Source: Mesodorylaimus sp. YZB2_4
Lineage: Eukaryota > Nematoda > Enoplea > Dorylaimida > Dorylaimidae
Direction: 5' to 3'
Assembly: GCA_030248295.1 (NCBI GenBank)
Contig: JASANH010001234.1
Location: forward strand, 310,001 to 374,000
DNA length: 64,000 nt
Position numbers and translations under genes: made by a program. The notes beneath the pieces were generated by a model. It ran no database searches and was not told the DNA's origin. It saw only the letters and a list, made by a program, of their open reading frames with translations. Below, piece by piece: positions 23,086-33,988 of the stretch. Each line of letters opens with the position of its first letter. The first letter of the stretch is position 1.

Positions 23086-23379
23086 AGATGGAAGAAAGAC
23101 TGGGTGTGTATGTCGTATGTGCGTGACTATTTTTTTAGCCCGTGTGTTCCGATATTGATGGCAATGTGATTTGTGTTCTGGACATGTCTATTATTGATGC
23201 TTTGGCTATCGGTGGGCGAACTGCTTTGTGAATATGACTTGATTCGCTTGTGCTGACGGAAGTACAAGTGGACAGGAATTTTGATTGTGAGGGCCTGTGC
23301 ACTGGCCTCGCATGCCATGGAGTCTGATTGCTTGGTGGCAGCATATCCTGTTCAGCAATTACACAGTCTAACTAAACTT

Positions 23380-23630
23380 TACTCATTTGTAGTAATATCC
23401 TATTTCTGGTTTGTAAGGTGGATTCTTTGCTCCATTGCAGCCCTGACACCCGTATCTGAAACCATAGTTTACTCATTTGTGTAGCTATGTGCCATTTTTG
23501 GCTGGCATAGAAGGTGCAGTCTACTCCTATATAGCCTCGACACGTGTATCTGTAACTATATTTTACTCATCGGTGTAGTTATGTGCCATTTATGGTTTGT
23601 AAGGTGGTTTCTCTTCCCAAAAGTTTGTCC
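23380..23630 (+). repeat. Imperfect tandem repeat, about 3 units of 85-100 bp
   Basis: Units contain ACTCATTTGT or ACTCATCGGTGTAG, then TATGTGCCATTT, TGG(T/C)TTGTAAGGTGG and a CTGACAC or CGACACG.GTATCTG(A/T)AAC end. The same (CTG.AACTATATTTTAC.CA) words recur at 53800-54010. No coding. Confidence 0.55.
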
Positions 23631-25769
23631 AATCTTATGTCGGTGCAATAGTGATTTTGTAAGAACATGCTGTGCCACCACTGTTCTCAGTGCAATGTGG
23701 AGATGGATGTGGCGACCCCTCGATGTGCTGGTGTACTCGAAGTGCTAGTGTGCTCGTGTTTGAGTCCTCCAGTGCGCCCAAGCACGCACTGCCTTGCCGC
23801 AGTGTTTGCTAAGCTCGTCGTGCGCCTCGCCTCGCTTCGCACACGGCCAGCCAAAATCGAAGAGCGAAGCGAAACCTGTTGGCTCGATGTTTCAAGCATG
23901 CAGTGGGTAGCGTGAGCGCTTTGCACGGTTAGTATTCAGTTAGGGATAATTCTTGCCTGACGAGAATAATATGATGATCCCTGGGGATGAGTCTGATGAC
24001 TTACACTCCGCAGGACCACTGGTTTTGCAACGACTAGTGGATTCCTAGGGTCTGAAACTCCCTGCTGAGTACTCAAGGTTTATGGCTCACAACAAGTGAT
24101 AGTGGCGATGGTATGTCACATTGGGTGTCCCCGTACGTGTCTGTTCCTTTGAAATAATGTGTCAGAAGGGGCCAGTGGGGAGTACTCCTAATGAGCTATC
24201 CTGGTTTCTCCAGCAAATGTCACTCTCGCTTAGAAAGCTCGCAGCTTGCGTCAAAAGTCGAGAATTGACTAGTTTGCGTCAATGCTGTTGACACGGGTGA
24301 TAAGGACAAGTGCGCCAGCTTGTACTTGTACAGCAAGCAAGCATTGGGGCTGTCATTTGATGACACGTGACTGGTGCTGGTGCTTGCCCGCAGTATCAGC
24401 GATAAGGTGAGGGTGGGGTAGGGGTCGAGTGAGGGTCGTTCTTTATGTGCCTGTGATAATGGAGTCTTGTGGAACGAGACGAGCAATCCAGACCTGCTTG
24501 CAGTACGATGTCGGTGCTGATGTAGGGTGCCACGGTCACTCGTCAAGGCATCTCGCATACTTTGCATTCTGTCCCGCAGTACGTACTACACGCTTGGACG
24601 GGGGGGGGGGGGATGCGATAACAATCTTTGCTGTATCCTTAAAGGTGAAGGCAGATCGAGAAGGCCATCCCATCGATTTCCAGCTGAGCGTATACTACCA
24701 TCTTCTGAGGCTGTACCACAGAAGCTGGAGTGACGTATTTGTCTGACGGTGATGATGGCCCTACAGTAGCAGGAGCTAGCGCACCCACTGTCCTGCACAA
24801 TACCATTTGAGACACCCCATATCACCGCGCATGCTTGTCGTTACCATTTGGCATGTCCTGTGCTTTCTTCTTCGATCACGTGTACCTGCACCTTTTCTTT
24901 GAGCGCGCAGTCCTGGGGCGTACGAGGATACATGGTACCCGGATGGAGTTGCCACCAGTTTGTGCCACAAGCCATGAATAGCCTAAGCTCCAAGCTGCAA
25001 GGTGCATGTGATCCCAGCCATGTTAGCTGGCAGCATCCCTGCCGTACACCCTATCTAGGGAAACTTGTATCGAGTGATGCTGTGAGGACTGCTTGCTTTA
25101 ATTTTTTTGTGCATTGTTCTTTCCCATGACTTTTAGTGGCCGAGTGCAGTGACTGCTTCATTGAAAGTAAAGTCATGAGTCACGATGCAAGCCATTGCTT
25201 AGGGGAATCCTGGCACCAGTGTGGGGGAGACGACTGGAGTTTTCATAAGCAGTGGAAGCTGAGCCTGAGAATTTCATAAACAGTATACCTCAATCCTTTG
25301 CATGCCCAACCGGTCAGAGCTCTCTGAAATCCTGTAGCCTGATGTTGTGAAAATGGTTTATGACATATGGCCACCTAACGTCATAAGATTTAGCGCATCT
25401 ACTTTCTTTCTTTCCATAATTTTTCTCACTGCTTATTATTTCTAAAATTGTTTTTAAATTTTTTTAGCTTCATGAACAATTTTAGACGCCTCAGGCAGGA
25501 AAATTTCTGGATGTCCCAATAATGTGGCTTGTAAAATATGTCCAGATTTTAGCAGTATCTTTAACCCCCTGTCCTCACGATCGGTCGCTCGGTCATCTGC
25601 GGCTTGGCTAGTGATGGGGGCGGGATCGAACTGGGACAAATTGGCCAACCGATATCATTTTCGTTGTGAACGACAACGACACTGTCCCCGTCTGTACCCA
25701 AGCTCAGAGGGCGCAGTAGAGAGTGTGCACAAAAACTCATGATCACACTTAAGAAAGGCGTATTGCGAC

Positions 25770-25865
25770 CTGCTATACCTGCGCCTGAAACATCAACCCG
25801 AGAGGTGGACGTTTCCCAGCCAGAGGAGATCGAATGCTCTCTCCAACTCGTTATGGCCTGCCAGG
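25770..25865 (-). repeat. Repeat B copy
   Basis: The complement of the AACGTC...CTCTCGGGTTGATGTTTCAG block is present (GAAACATCAACCCGAGAGGT), followed by GCTCTCTCCAACTCGTTATGG. It matches 1196-1310 in orientation and order. Confidence 0.65.
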
Positions 25866-26659
25866 CGCGAGGGCGACACGTCTAACCACTTTTTGAATTT
25901 TTTAGAAGCTGCACCCCGCGCTGTTCTATTTCCCCAAAAAACTTCCAACCCGTTTTTCCAGCAGCCGTGATATGATAAGAGAGTCTTGCTAGGACCAGCA
26001 TACACAGCAGAGAGCAGCGCCCCACTGTGCGTCTCCCCTGACCTCCCTCACCAGGGATCGAACCCAGAACGAGCACAGCCACTTCTGCCTGCTCCACCGT
26101 GGTCGTCCTATTGCAAGGGTGTGGCTATTCGAGACGTGACCTGCAGTCATCATGGATGGCTAGTCTTCCTGTTTGTCGATACAGGTCAGGCCCCATGTGC
26201 GTTTTCGAACTGGTGTCCACAGATGGCCAAGCTGTCCTAGCCTGTCTGGGTCATTTCCGCCCGCTTTATTTGTTCGTGTGCCAAGCGCGTTGTGCTCTGT
26301 CTGGATTGGTGTGCCCTCTTGGCTGAGCGAGGTTTCGCCAGTCCGTCTGCTTTGCGTGTGTGCTTCGCGCAGTCGTTTAGTAGCTCTTGGCTGTTTCGTC
26401 TTGTTTACGTATCAGTACGCCTAGGCCGCCCCTAGGCTACTACACTACCCACTTGGCTCGGGTTCAGGCTGCAGTACGGCCCCAACTCCCCAACACAACC
26501 CGACCAGAACCACGCAGCAGTACCCTATCGCTCAAATAGGAACGCCCAGACGTGCACTAGCACTCCAGCACAGCTTCATCCTGATCGTTGCACTTGATCG
26601 TGTTAATGTTCAAGCGCTTGTACGCACTCGAGGTTCTGGGGATACATTACACACAAAAT

Positions 26660-26815
26660 CACCTGGGTCATCGCGGGGGGGAGGCTTCTGCCTCTCACGC
26701 TTACAGCAGAGGCCTGGGTAAAAATGCCTAATTATGTGTTCCTTAGACTTCGAGTGTGCTGTTTGGTGCTCGGCTATGGATAACATATGGTGTGACTTGA
26801 CTTGACATGATTTAC
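26660..26815 (+). mobile_element. Degenerate tRNA-derived SINE (repeat E)
   Basis: Contains CTTCTGCCTCTCACGCTTAC from the tRNA-like head, and GTTCCTTAGACTTCGAGTGT with GTGCTCGGCTATGGAT from the body, ending in TTGACATGA. The B-box is lost. Confidence 0.5.
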
Positions 26816-28577
26816 CAGATCACGACTCGAACACTCGCCTGTAACTGAGCACCTGGCGTGAAAGACAGACTTTCACCAGGTCACGAGCCCTACCCGAGCC
26901 CAATCTGGCCAATTGTGGGAACGCTAAGAGCTGTCGCATCGGCATGGGGGAATCTGCAGCAACCCGTGGAACACCTGTGGAGCTGCAACTGTTTAAAAAC
27001 AGTGTGGGGGCCTACGGCATGGCAGGCATACAGTATCCACTAACCTATATTTGGTGTGTGCCTTACCTTCCCTCATCTACTCGAGTTCCTTCCCTGAACA
27101 CACTCTGCAGAATTAAAACTAGGACAGTTCCGTTATCAAATCGTGATGGGACTGTGGATGCAATCACTTCAAGGCTGGACAGGATGACAGAAAACCTACA
27201 GTAGACCCAATTAAAATAGGCCTTTCGGTAAATATGGCAGCTAGGCCCCAAAATGGTGACCCACTTCAACTAGGCTCCCTCCGAGAAAGCGGTCCGTATT
27301 TGAGACAGGGCAGCCTATGCTTGTGTGCGTGCGTGCCTGACCACTTCTTTCAAGGTTCGAAAAAGGAGAACTCTTGCAAGCAATGATGGACGTCCACTTT
27401 GAGTCTTGCACAAATAATTTGGCCCATGCTGTGACAAGAATCCGAGTAGAATGTTGTCAAGTTGACACAACGTTTTTTCCTTCAACAAGATATTTTTAAT
27501 TACCGTCTGGGAATTTCTGGCACGATATCCGAGGTCACTCTCTCGAATGTTCTACGCACTCGGAACACACTTGTCAACAATATTTGCCTGGCAAATTGGA
27601 TTACACATGACGAGCGTGACTGCGATATGTTCGAAACTCTTCAGACATATCCACATAATACTCAGAGGGGGGGGGTTGGCTGACACGAATGGAAATCACT
27701 GATCCGTGATTAAATTCATCTGCTAAACTACACTAAACTCGTGTTTTGGCAAAGACTTGGTTGTGCTCCCTCGCTTGGTTCAAGGAGAAAGTATTTTCAG
27801 ATTTTTGAATGACATTGGGGATGGGGGGGGGAGGATGGGTGGAGGGCGTGGGCGTGTGATTGAAAGAAAAGTATTTTCTTAAACCGTTAGACAAGACTCG
27901 AATGGGCGTTTTGATAAAACGCTTTTTAGAGATTCCATCAAGACCCCCTCCTGTCGGTAAATTCCGCAGGGGTCTCGGGGCTAAAAGGAATTGCTTATTC
28001 GGACAGTTGCTCTGGGCGTGTTTGTCGTTAAGTGGTTGGCTGTCGTCATTGGCAATTTGGATTGACGAATTTGGGCAATTACCTCGACGAACCCGTCTTA
28101 GGTCGTGTTGATTTGACGAGGGCGGACGGATGGAGTGTGGAAACGGGAGCCAGCTTAAGGCAATATAAAATGGACGGAAACGAGGCACTTTTTTGGCAAA
28201 TAGGCTCGCTTAGGGATCGTGTGTGCAGGCCGGGTGGGCGAGGCGAGAGGCACTTTGGAAGTAAACCATTGAGAAAATTTTTTATGCTCATTTTCAACAC
28301 TAAAAGATGATTTGGGATTGGGAAAATGAGCAATGGGCCTTTTGGCTGGGTTTGATTTGTGCATCGACCAAAAACGGGCCTCGAGCGTGGTTGCCTCGCA
28401 GCTAGGACGTTGTACCGCCTCCGCCTCCACTTTCTTCTTTGAGGAGCCATTTAGTCTGAACCCTTTTTAAGCCGCCTTTTTCCAGCTAGTAGCTATTCGA
28501 GTAAGAAAAGCTTGGTGTGGAGTGCCGCTCAGACTACTTGCCTCTGTTTTACACATTGTCTTAGAACTTGTTCGAGA

Positions 28578-30481
28578 ATGGAATTTGGTGGCCGAGTGTC
28601 CATGTCGACGTTGCTTCTGCTCGCTATTTGCATATTTTCCGTCTTTCAATCGCGGGCCGTTGTCGATGCGCAATTGACATTCTCGCAGAATTGGGGCAAG
28701 AGGAGTCCGAGCTCTGGGTCAACCCATGGAGCTCATAAATCATCGGCAGTGCCAAGTTGCGCTGAAGCTTACACAGATTCGCTTCTACGACTCCATGAGT
28801 TGATGATGGTGAGGGCACGGAGCTAGTGTCTAGTACTGCCATTTGCACCTTATCCGTGCAGTACACGGGGATAGTGTCTGGTGCTGCCATATCATAGACA
28901 GGGCACACATGGGCACCTTATCCGTGCAGTACACGGGGATAAAGGCTAGAGCTGCCATATCATAGACAGGGCACTCATGGGCACCTTATCCGTGCAGTAC
29001 ACGGGGATAGTGGCTAGAGCTGCCATATCATAGACAGGGCACTCATGGGCACCTTATCCGTGCAGTACACGGGGATAGTGGCTAGTGCTGCCATATCATA
29101 GACAGGGCACTCATGGGCACCTTATCCGTGCAGTACACGGGGATAGTGGCTAGTGCTGCCATATCATAGACAGGGCACTCATGGGCACCTTATCCGTGCA
29201 GTACACGGGGATAGTGGCTAGTGCTGCCATATCATAGACAGGGCACTCATGGGCACCTTATCCGTGCAGTACACGGGGATAGTGGCTAGAGCTGCCATAT
29301 CATAGACAGGGCACTCATGGGCACCTTATCCGTGCAGTACACGGGGATAGTGGCTAGAGCTGCCATATCATAGACAGGGGCACTCATGGGCACCTTATCC
29401 GTGCAGTACACGGGGATAGTGGCTAGAGCTGCCATATCATAGACAGGGCACTCATGGGCACCTTATCCGTGCAGTACACGGGGATAGTGGCTAGAGCTGC
29501 CATATCATAGACAGGGCACTCATGGGCACCTTATCCGTGCAGTACACGGGGATAGTGGCTAGTGCTGCCATATCATAGACAGGGCACTCATGGGCACCTT
29601 ATCCGTGCAGTACACGGGGATAGTGGCTAGTGCTGCCATATCATAGACAGGGCACTCATGGGCACCTTATCCGTGCAGTACACGGGGATAGTGGCTAGAG
29701 CTGCCATATCATAGACAGGGCACTCATGGGCACCTTATCCGTGCAGTACACGGGGATAGTGGCTAGAGCTGCCATATCATAGACAGGGCACTCATGGGCA
29801 CCTTATCCGTGCAGTACACGGGGATAGTGGCTAGAGCTGCCATATCATGGACAGGGCACTCATGGGCACCTTATCCGTGCAGTACACGGGGATAGTGGCT
29901 AGAGCTGCCATATCATAGACAGGGCACTCATGGGCACCTTATCCGTGCAGTACACGGGGATAGTGGCTAGAGCTGCCATATCATAGACAGGGCACTCATG
30001 GGCACCTTATCCGTGCAGTACACGGGGATAGTGGCTAGAGCTGCCATATCATAGACAGGGCACTCATGGGCACCTTATCCGTGCAGTACACGGGGATAGT
30101 GGCTAGTGCTGCCATATCATAGACAGGGCACTCATGGGCACCTTATCCGTGCAGTACACGGGGATAGTGGCTAGTGCTGCCATATCATAGACAGGGCACT
30201 CATGGGCACCTTATCCGTGCAGTACATTGAAGTCCTCATTGCAGGTCCATGATCACAGTTTCCTAGAATCTCTTTCAAAATCACCTCAGGACTCTTCTTT
30301 TACTGCCTCATCTTTCAGGACACCTATGCTAGTTATCAGCAATGTCAACGGGCTGCTGGCGAGGACTTGCCAACGTATGGCCGAGTGTAAGTTAGTGTAA
30401 GTGCCAATTCACGGCTCAAATGATTCAAACTGCACCCATTTCTATTCTAGATCAGAGGAGAGTGCCGCGAAAAGAAAATAA
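28578..30481 (+). CDS. AKH: Adipokinetic/red-pigment-concentrating-hormone-type neuropeptide precursor
   Basis: Three exons join in phase: 28578-28808, 30319-30386 and 30451-30481 (109 residues). The chain begins with a hydrophobic signal peptide (MSTLLLLAICIFSVFQSRAV; second ATG at 28602) ending before Gln. Then comes QLTFSQNW-G-K-R: an octapeptide with N-terminal Gln for pyroglutamate, Trp at position 8, Gly as amide donor and a dibasic cleavage site. This is the standard architecture of arthropod AKH/RPCH precursors. The remainder is an associated peptide with two Cys (SCAEAYTDSLLRLHELMM and DTYASYQQC), ending SEESAAKRK. The predicted product is pGlu-LTFSQNW-amide. AKH-type peptides act on Gq-coupled GnRH-superfamily receptors to mobilise lipid and carbohydrate. 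Intron 1 is almost wholly a 68-bp satellite. AATAAA at 30524 follows the stop by 43 bases. An unspliced reading would stop soon after 28808, so the later exons are inferred from phase and the second Cys. Confidence 0.87.
28830..30232 (+). repeat. 68-bp satellite array, about 20 units, inside AKH intron 1
   Basis: The word GTGCAGTACACGGGGATA recurs every 68 bases from 28856 (69 once, from an extra G near 29380), with 21 occurrences. The last is truncated at GTGCAGTACATTG. Units are nearly identical. The main variants are an A/T difference (GGCTAGAGC or GGCTAGTGC), one ATGGACAGGG, and diverged first units. The unit contains a small palindrome (CCGTG-CAGTA-CACGG). The array starts about 20 bases after the exon 1 donor and ends about 90 bases before exon 2. 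No spacers vary between units, so it is not a CRISPR. Confidence 0.97.
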
Positions 30482-30523
30482 TTAACTTGAATTCATGGCT
30501 ACTGAATATGGATAGCGCACTGT

Positions 30524-30529
30524 AATAAA
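30524..30529 (+). terminator. PolyA signal AATAAA for AKH-type gene
   Basis: Canonical hexamer 43 bases after the TAA in exon 3. Confidence 0.6.
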
Positions 30530-32227
30530 CGCGTCCCTCCTACTTATAAGCAATATACTGGTGAATTGTCCTTGATCTGCATATGGTGTACGTGTCTTTC
30601 TAATCGATGTGCACAAGTCATGCGAGTCGGCCGATCGATCAAATAAAAACATGGAATAAATCGATGTGCTCGGGTTACTGTAACCGCATGATGAGCTGTT
30701 AGACAAGTCGTGGCTATTGCCAAGGAGAAATAGAATGCTAGCCGGCAGACCAAGGAAAAGCAAGTTTGCCAAAGTTAGCGGTCGAAGGAAATTAGATTAC
30801 TGATTCCCTAGCTGACTCATTGCCCTTGCAGAACGTGCGCGATCATTCGATTTGAAGTTTGCTTGGGTGGGACTGGCAGGAGAGGATGCGAGGAGACGTC
30901 ATGATCGTATCAATGCTAGGCCGAGATCATGTCACAACGTGCTACGTACTGCGCAGTGTGCAGAGGCTCGTTTGTGTCTCACTCATCGTCAGATGGCCGT
31001 CTAATGTATGCCTGATTGAGAGGTGACTGACTGACTCACTTGGCCGACTAATGTGAGTGGACCGCCTGTCTCGCTCGTCCGACTAGCAGTGGGCCATTTA
31101 CCTGATCAACAGTTGAATAATTAGCAGAAAACAAAAACACATGGGTCATTAGAGTATAGAATGTCCAGATACGACCATTCTTCTCGTCAAAAGGCGGTGT
31201 TCTGTTCGAATCAACTATGGGTTAGGACACCTCTTGGACATAGCTCCACTTGGAACAATGTCTTCAGCGGCGAACATAGGAAGGATTGATCATGGAGTAC
31301 AGATCACTAGCCTATTAAGGCCGATCAAGTCCTATTCCCAATGACTTTGGTTCTGCGCGTGGACAGTCAGCCTTCTCAAATCATGCTGAGGGGTACCACG
31401 ACCGCCTTAATCATGATTTCCGGAAGCCGCACCCAGCTCTCGATACTGCTCAATAATGTATCTACAGGATTGGTGCTCTTATCGTTAGACGGTGAAGTGA
31501 GACGGTCGGTCATCTCATCAGGTCACTAACAGGGTGACGTCATCACGTATATTGAACGGCCGAGTAATACGGTCGGCCAGGCGAGACAGGGCCAGAGGCT
31601 TTCAGCAGACGTTTCAGCCATGGACAAGGTCGGAAGACTTGGTTGGCTGCCCTTGGTCGCACTGATCGGCTCCCAATCACCGTTAACAGGCAAGTATTCT
31701 GCCAGTGTGCTAGGCGGCAGCAACCACTACTGTAGGTGTGCACGTATGAGCTATGCGGCACTGTTGGCTGTGTGGATGAGAAGAGGATCACAGACAACTT
31801 CATTCGGCGAAGCCCCTGTACTAAACATAGGTTGACTGATAAGATTCAATGCCGGTTAGACGTCGTTAGGCGAGCAAGTAATGTTGGTGGGCTGGTCCAG
31901 CAGTGAGTTACGAGTCCCGTGACAACATACGCTGCGTCGAAAGCATAGACGCAGTTTTGTTCTTATCAGTAGGGTGACATTTTCGGTGTGCAGGCTAGGA
32001 TGGCATGTTTGTGTGATGGACGCTATACGAACATGGTGTGGGGCGAGGGGCGATATTCAAATGATCGATTACTTTCGACTTCTCTAACTTTGCGGCGATG
32101 AAGGAAAAGAAGAACGGCTTTTTCGGTCCGCCCTGCAATTAGCTAGCTAACAAACAGCTAGCTGATAAGGTATTTGGGGCCTATACGATTTTCATCAAGA
32201 TTTTGCGATTTCAGAGCGACAGACACC
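30530..32227. other. Intergenic between AKH and V-ATPase-like genes
   Basis: No gene recognised. A GACTGACTGACTCACTTGGC tract near 31025 is low complexity. Immediately before 32228 there is a pyrimidine-rich acceptor-like sequence ending TTTCAG, 15 bases before the ATG. Confidence 0.4.
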
Positions 32228-33680
32228 ATGGCTGGCGAAATTTGGACAGATTCGGTCAAAGCGAGTGACCTACTGGCGCCCCTGCTGGGAAGTATTGGAG
32301 TGGCGGCTTGTATCATATTCACAAGTAAGTTTGTCCTTCTAGCTTCCCATATCTGCTTCGACCTGTTATGGTGGGCGTTGCCTACATTTTCAGCACTGGG
32401 AGCTGCCTACGGAACGGCCAAGTCCATGGTTGGCATCGCATCAATGGCACCGAGGAAGCCAGACATGGTCATGAAGTCCATTGTGAGTGCATGTGATGCA
32501 AGATCTCCATTTACTGCAGGTGATTAGAGTTCGTCCTTTTAGGTACCTGCTGTCATGGCTGGTGTGCTGGCCATTTACGGACTGGTCGTGGGCGTTATTA
32601 TTACGCAGCGCATGAGCCCGCCAGGATCATATCCGCTGTTTAGGTAAGGTTGGATGGAGTGGCAGGGACCGAGGGAGGACCATTTACTAGTAATCGAATG
32701 CTGGGTCTTCTGCCACAACACTGATCATAGCAGACCCAAAAGCGTTGTGGGATGCTACCTCGGTTCTGATCAGGTACCAGACATTGATCCAGATAAGAAT
32801 GAATAGAATGCACTTGGAACCCTTGTGTTTGGAGGGCCTTGGCGAGTCAGAGAAAAGTCATTACTCTCTCCTGCTCGGAGAGTTCAACCTCTCGGGTTGA
32901 TGTTTCAGCCGTAGGTATAGTCGTAAAACTTGCATGCTCCAGTCGGAGTGTTGTGTACTGTCATTCGTATCACGGCTCACGAGAGCTAAGCGAAGACTCG
33001 ACCGCGTCCTATGTAGGCTGGCTTTTGCTAGACTTCAATAATCTTGACTACGGGTGGTGCACAAAGGCTTAGCAATGACTAATACGCATATAGGCACACT
33101 GTGGACTAAACACACTAAACGTGCGGCACCTGCCTGGTAGCCCACTCGCGGCCCAACGTCCAAACCCACCACGGAGTTTTTGCCCTGCCGACTTCGGTTG
33201 GCCACCTCCCCCCTGCGTCTGCCTGGACTTACACACTGAGGCACCAAATTACGGGACGTAGAGTTCCAGCATTAGGAGCGGGGGGGGGGGGGGGAGGGTT
33301 CGACTCCTTCCTGTCCTGTCAATTTCTGTGTTCCTTAGCCCTCGAGCCTCCTGTATAGTGAGCGGCTATGAGTAAGTGTGACATGACACGAACTGGAAGG
33401 CCAGAGGCGTCCATTCTCCTGACTTGGTCCAGTAACAAGGGCCGGGGAAGGATTAATCGATCTCCTACCTTTCAGAGGCTTCTGTCATCTGGCAGCTGGC
33501 CTAGGTGTGGGCATGTCTGGTCTAACGAGTGGATGGTGCATTGGTGTCCTGGGTGACTTCGGTGCCCGCAGCAGCTCCCAACGGCCCCAACTATTCATGA
33601 CGTCAGTGCTAATGACCGGTTTCGCCATGGTGTTGGGGATGTACGGATTGATTATCGCCTTGATTCTCGGAGTTAAGTGA
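32228..33680 (+). CDS. V-ATPase 16-kDa proteolipid (subunit c) paralogue lacking the catalytic Glu
   Basis: Subunit c forms the membrane rotor ring of the V-ATPase, and a buried TM4 glutamate (human Glu139) carries the proton. Four exons join in phase: 32228-32324, 32394-32482, 32543-32643 and 33476-33680 (163 residues). All four membrane helices align: [19 protein letters not shown] (TM1 and loop), [20 protein letters not shown] (TM2), [20 protein letters not shown] (TM3) and [19 protein letters not shown] (TM4). The human TM4 sequence reads F-A-E-V-L-G-L-Y-G-L-I. Here the E is M (codon ATG at 33626-33628). No other acidic residue lies in TM4 or TM2. The reading frame is intact through five joined segments and splice sites are canonical, so this is not an obvious pseudogene. 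It probably makes a ring subunit unable to carry H+, or has a non-pump role. The third intron carries repeat B and a SINE. AATAAA is at 33895. Confidence 0.88.
32826..32945 (+). repeat. Repeat B copy in V-ATPase-like intron 3
   Basis: GGAGGGCCTTGGCGAGTCAG, then AACCTCTCGGGTTGATGTTT and CAGCCGTAGGTATAGTCGTA: one of the best-preserved copies of the family. Confidence 0.7.
33275..33405 (+). mobile_element. tRNA-derived SINE, 5'-truncated (repeat E)
   Basis: A run of 15 G (33280-33294) abuts the B-box GGTTCGACTCC. The SINE body follows (GTGTTCCTTAGCCCTCGAGC, GCGGCTATGAGT, GTGACATGACACGAAC). It lies in V-ATPase-like intron 3. Confidence 0.65.
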
Positions 33681-33894
33681 TAGCGAAAACGCGATGTAAT
33701 GGCTGCTTGGATTTTGAGAGCGATTAGTAGATACGGAGTGTAGATTTGAAAATAGTGATTACTTTGTGCTATCTTCTAATTGAAATATTTTCAGCAGTCA
33801 CTTTGGTGAGGCTGTGTGCAGTGCTGCCATGTCTACTATAGAAGCAACTATGTCTCCCCCTTTACACTCCGCACTTTACAGTCTGTAGAGCGCC

Positions 33895-33900
33895 AATAAA
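33895..33900 (+). terminator. PolyA signal AATAAA between V-ATPase-like gene and the next ORF
   Basis: Hexamer 215 bases after the V-ATPase-like stop and only 89 bases before the ATG of the following small ORF. Confidence 0.5.
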
Positions 33901-33988
33901 ATCGATTCTGGTGGTCCATTTTGTCATCGAGTGTCTCAAAGAGTAGTCGCGTTTTTTGGCCCTCAACTTGTCGTATCGTCGATCGAAA

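Larger units (their letters stand above)
23631..28577. other. Long gene-poor stretch
   Basis: About 5 kb in which I recognise no gene. It holds a G run at 24600-24612, a repeat B copy at about 25770-25865 (minus) and a decayed tRNA-SINE at 26660-26815. The tail (27700-28577) is the AKH gene 5' flank. Open frames such as 27733-28188 (minus) lack any family signal and overlap a G-rich tract. Confidence 0.45.

Noticed and set aside
27733..28188. 151-codon minus-strand frame upstream of AKH
   Set aside because: Low-complexity Pro/His tail arises from a G-rich tract; no domain, no splice signals.
28830..30232. CRISPR-like array
   Set aside because: The whole 68-bp unit is conserved with no variable spacers, and the context is an animal intron; it is a satellite.
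32228..33680. V-ATPase-like gene as a pseudogene
   Set aside because: Four exons join in phase with canonical splice sites and full conservation of helix length; only the Glu is lost.
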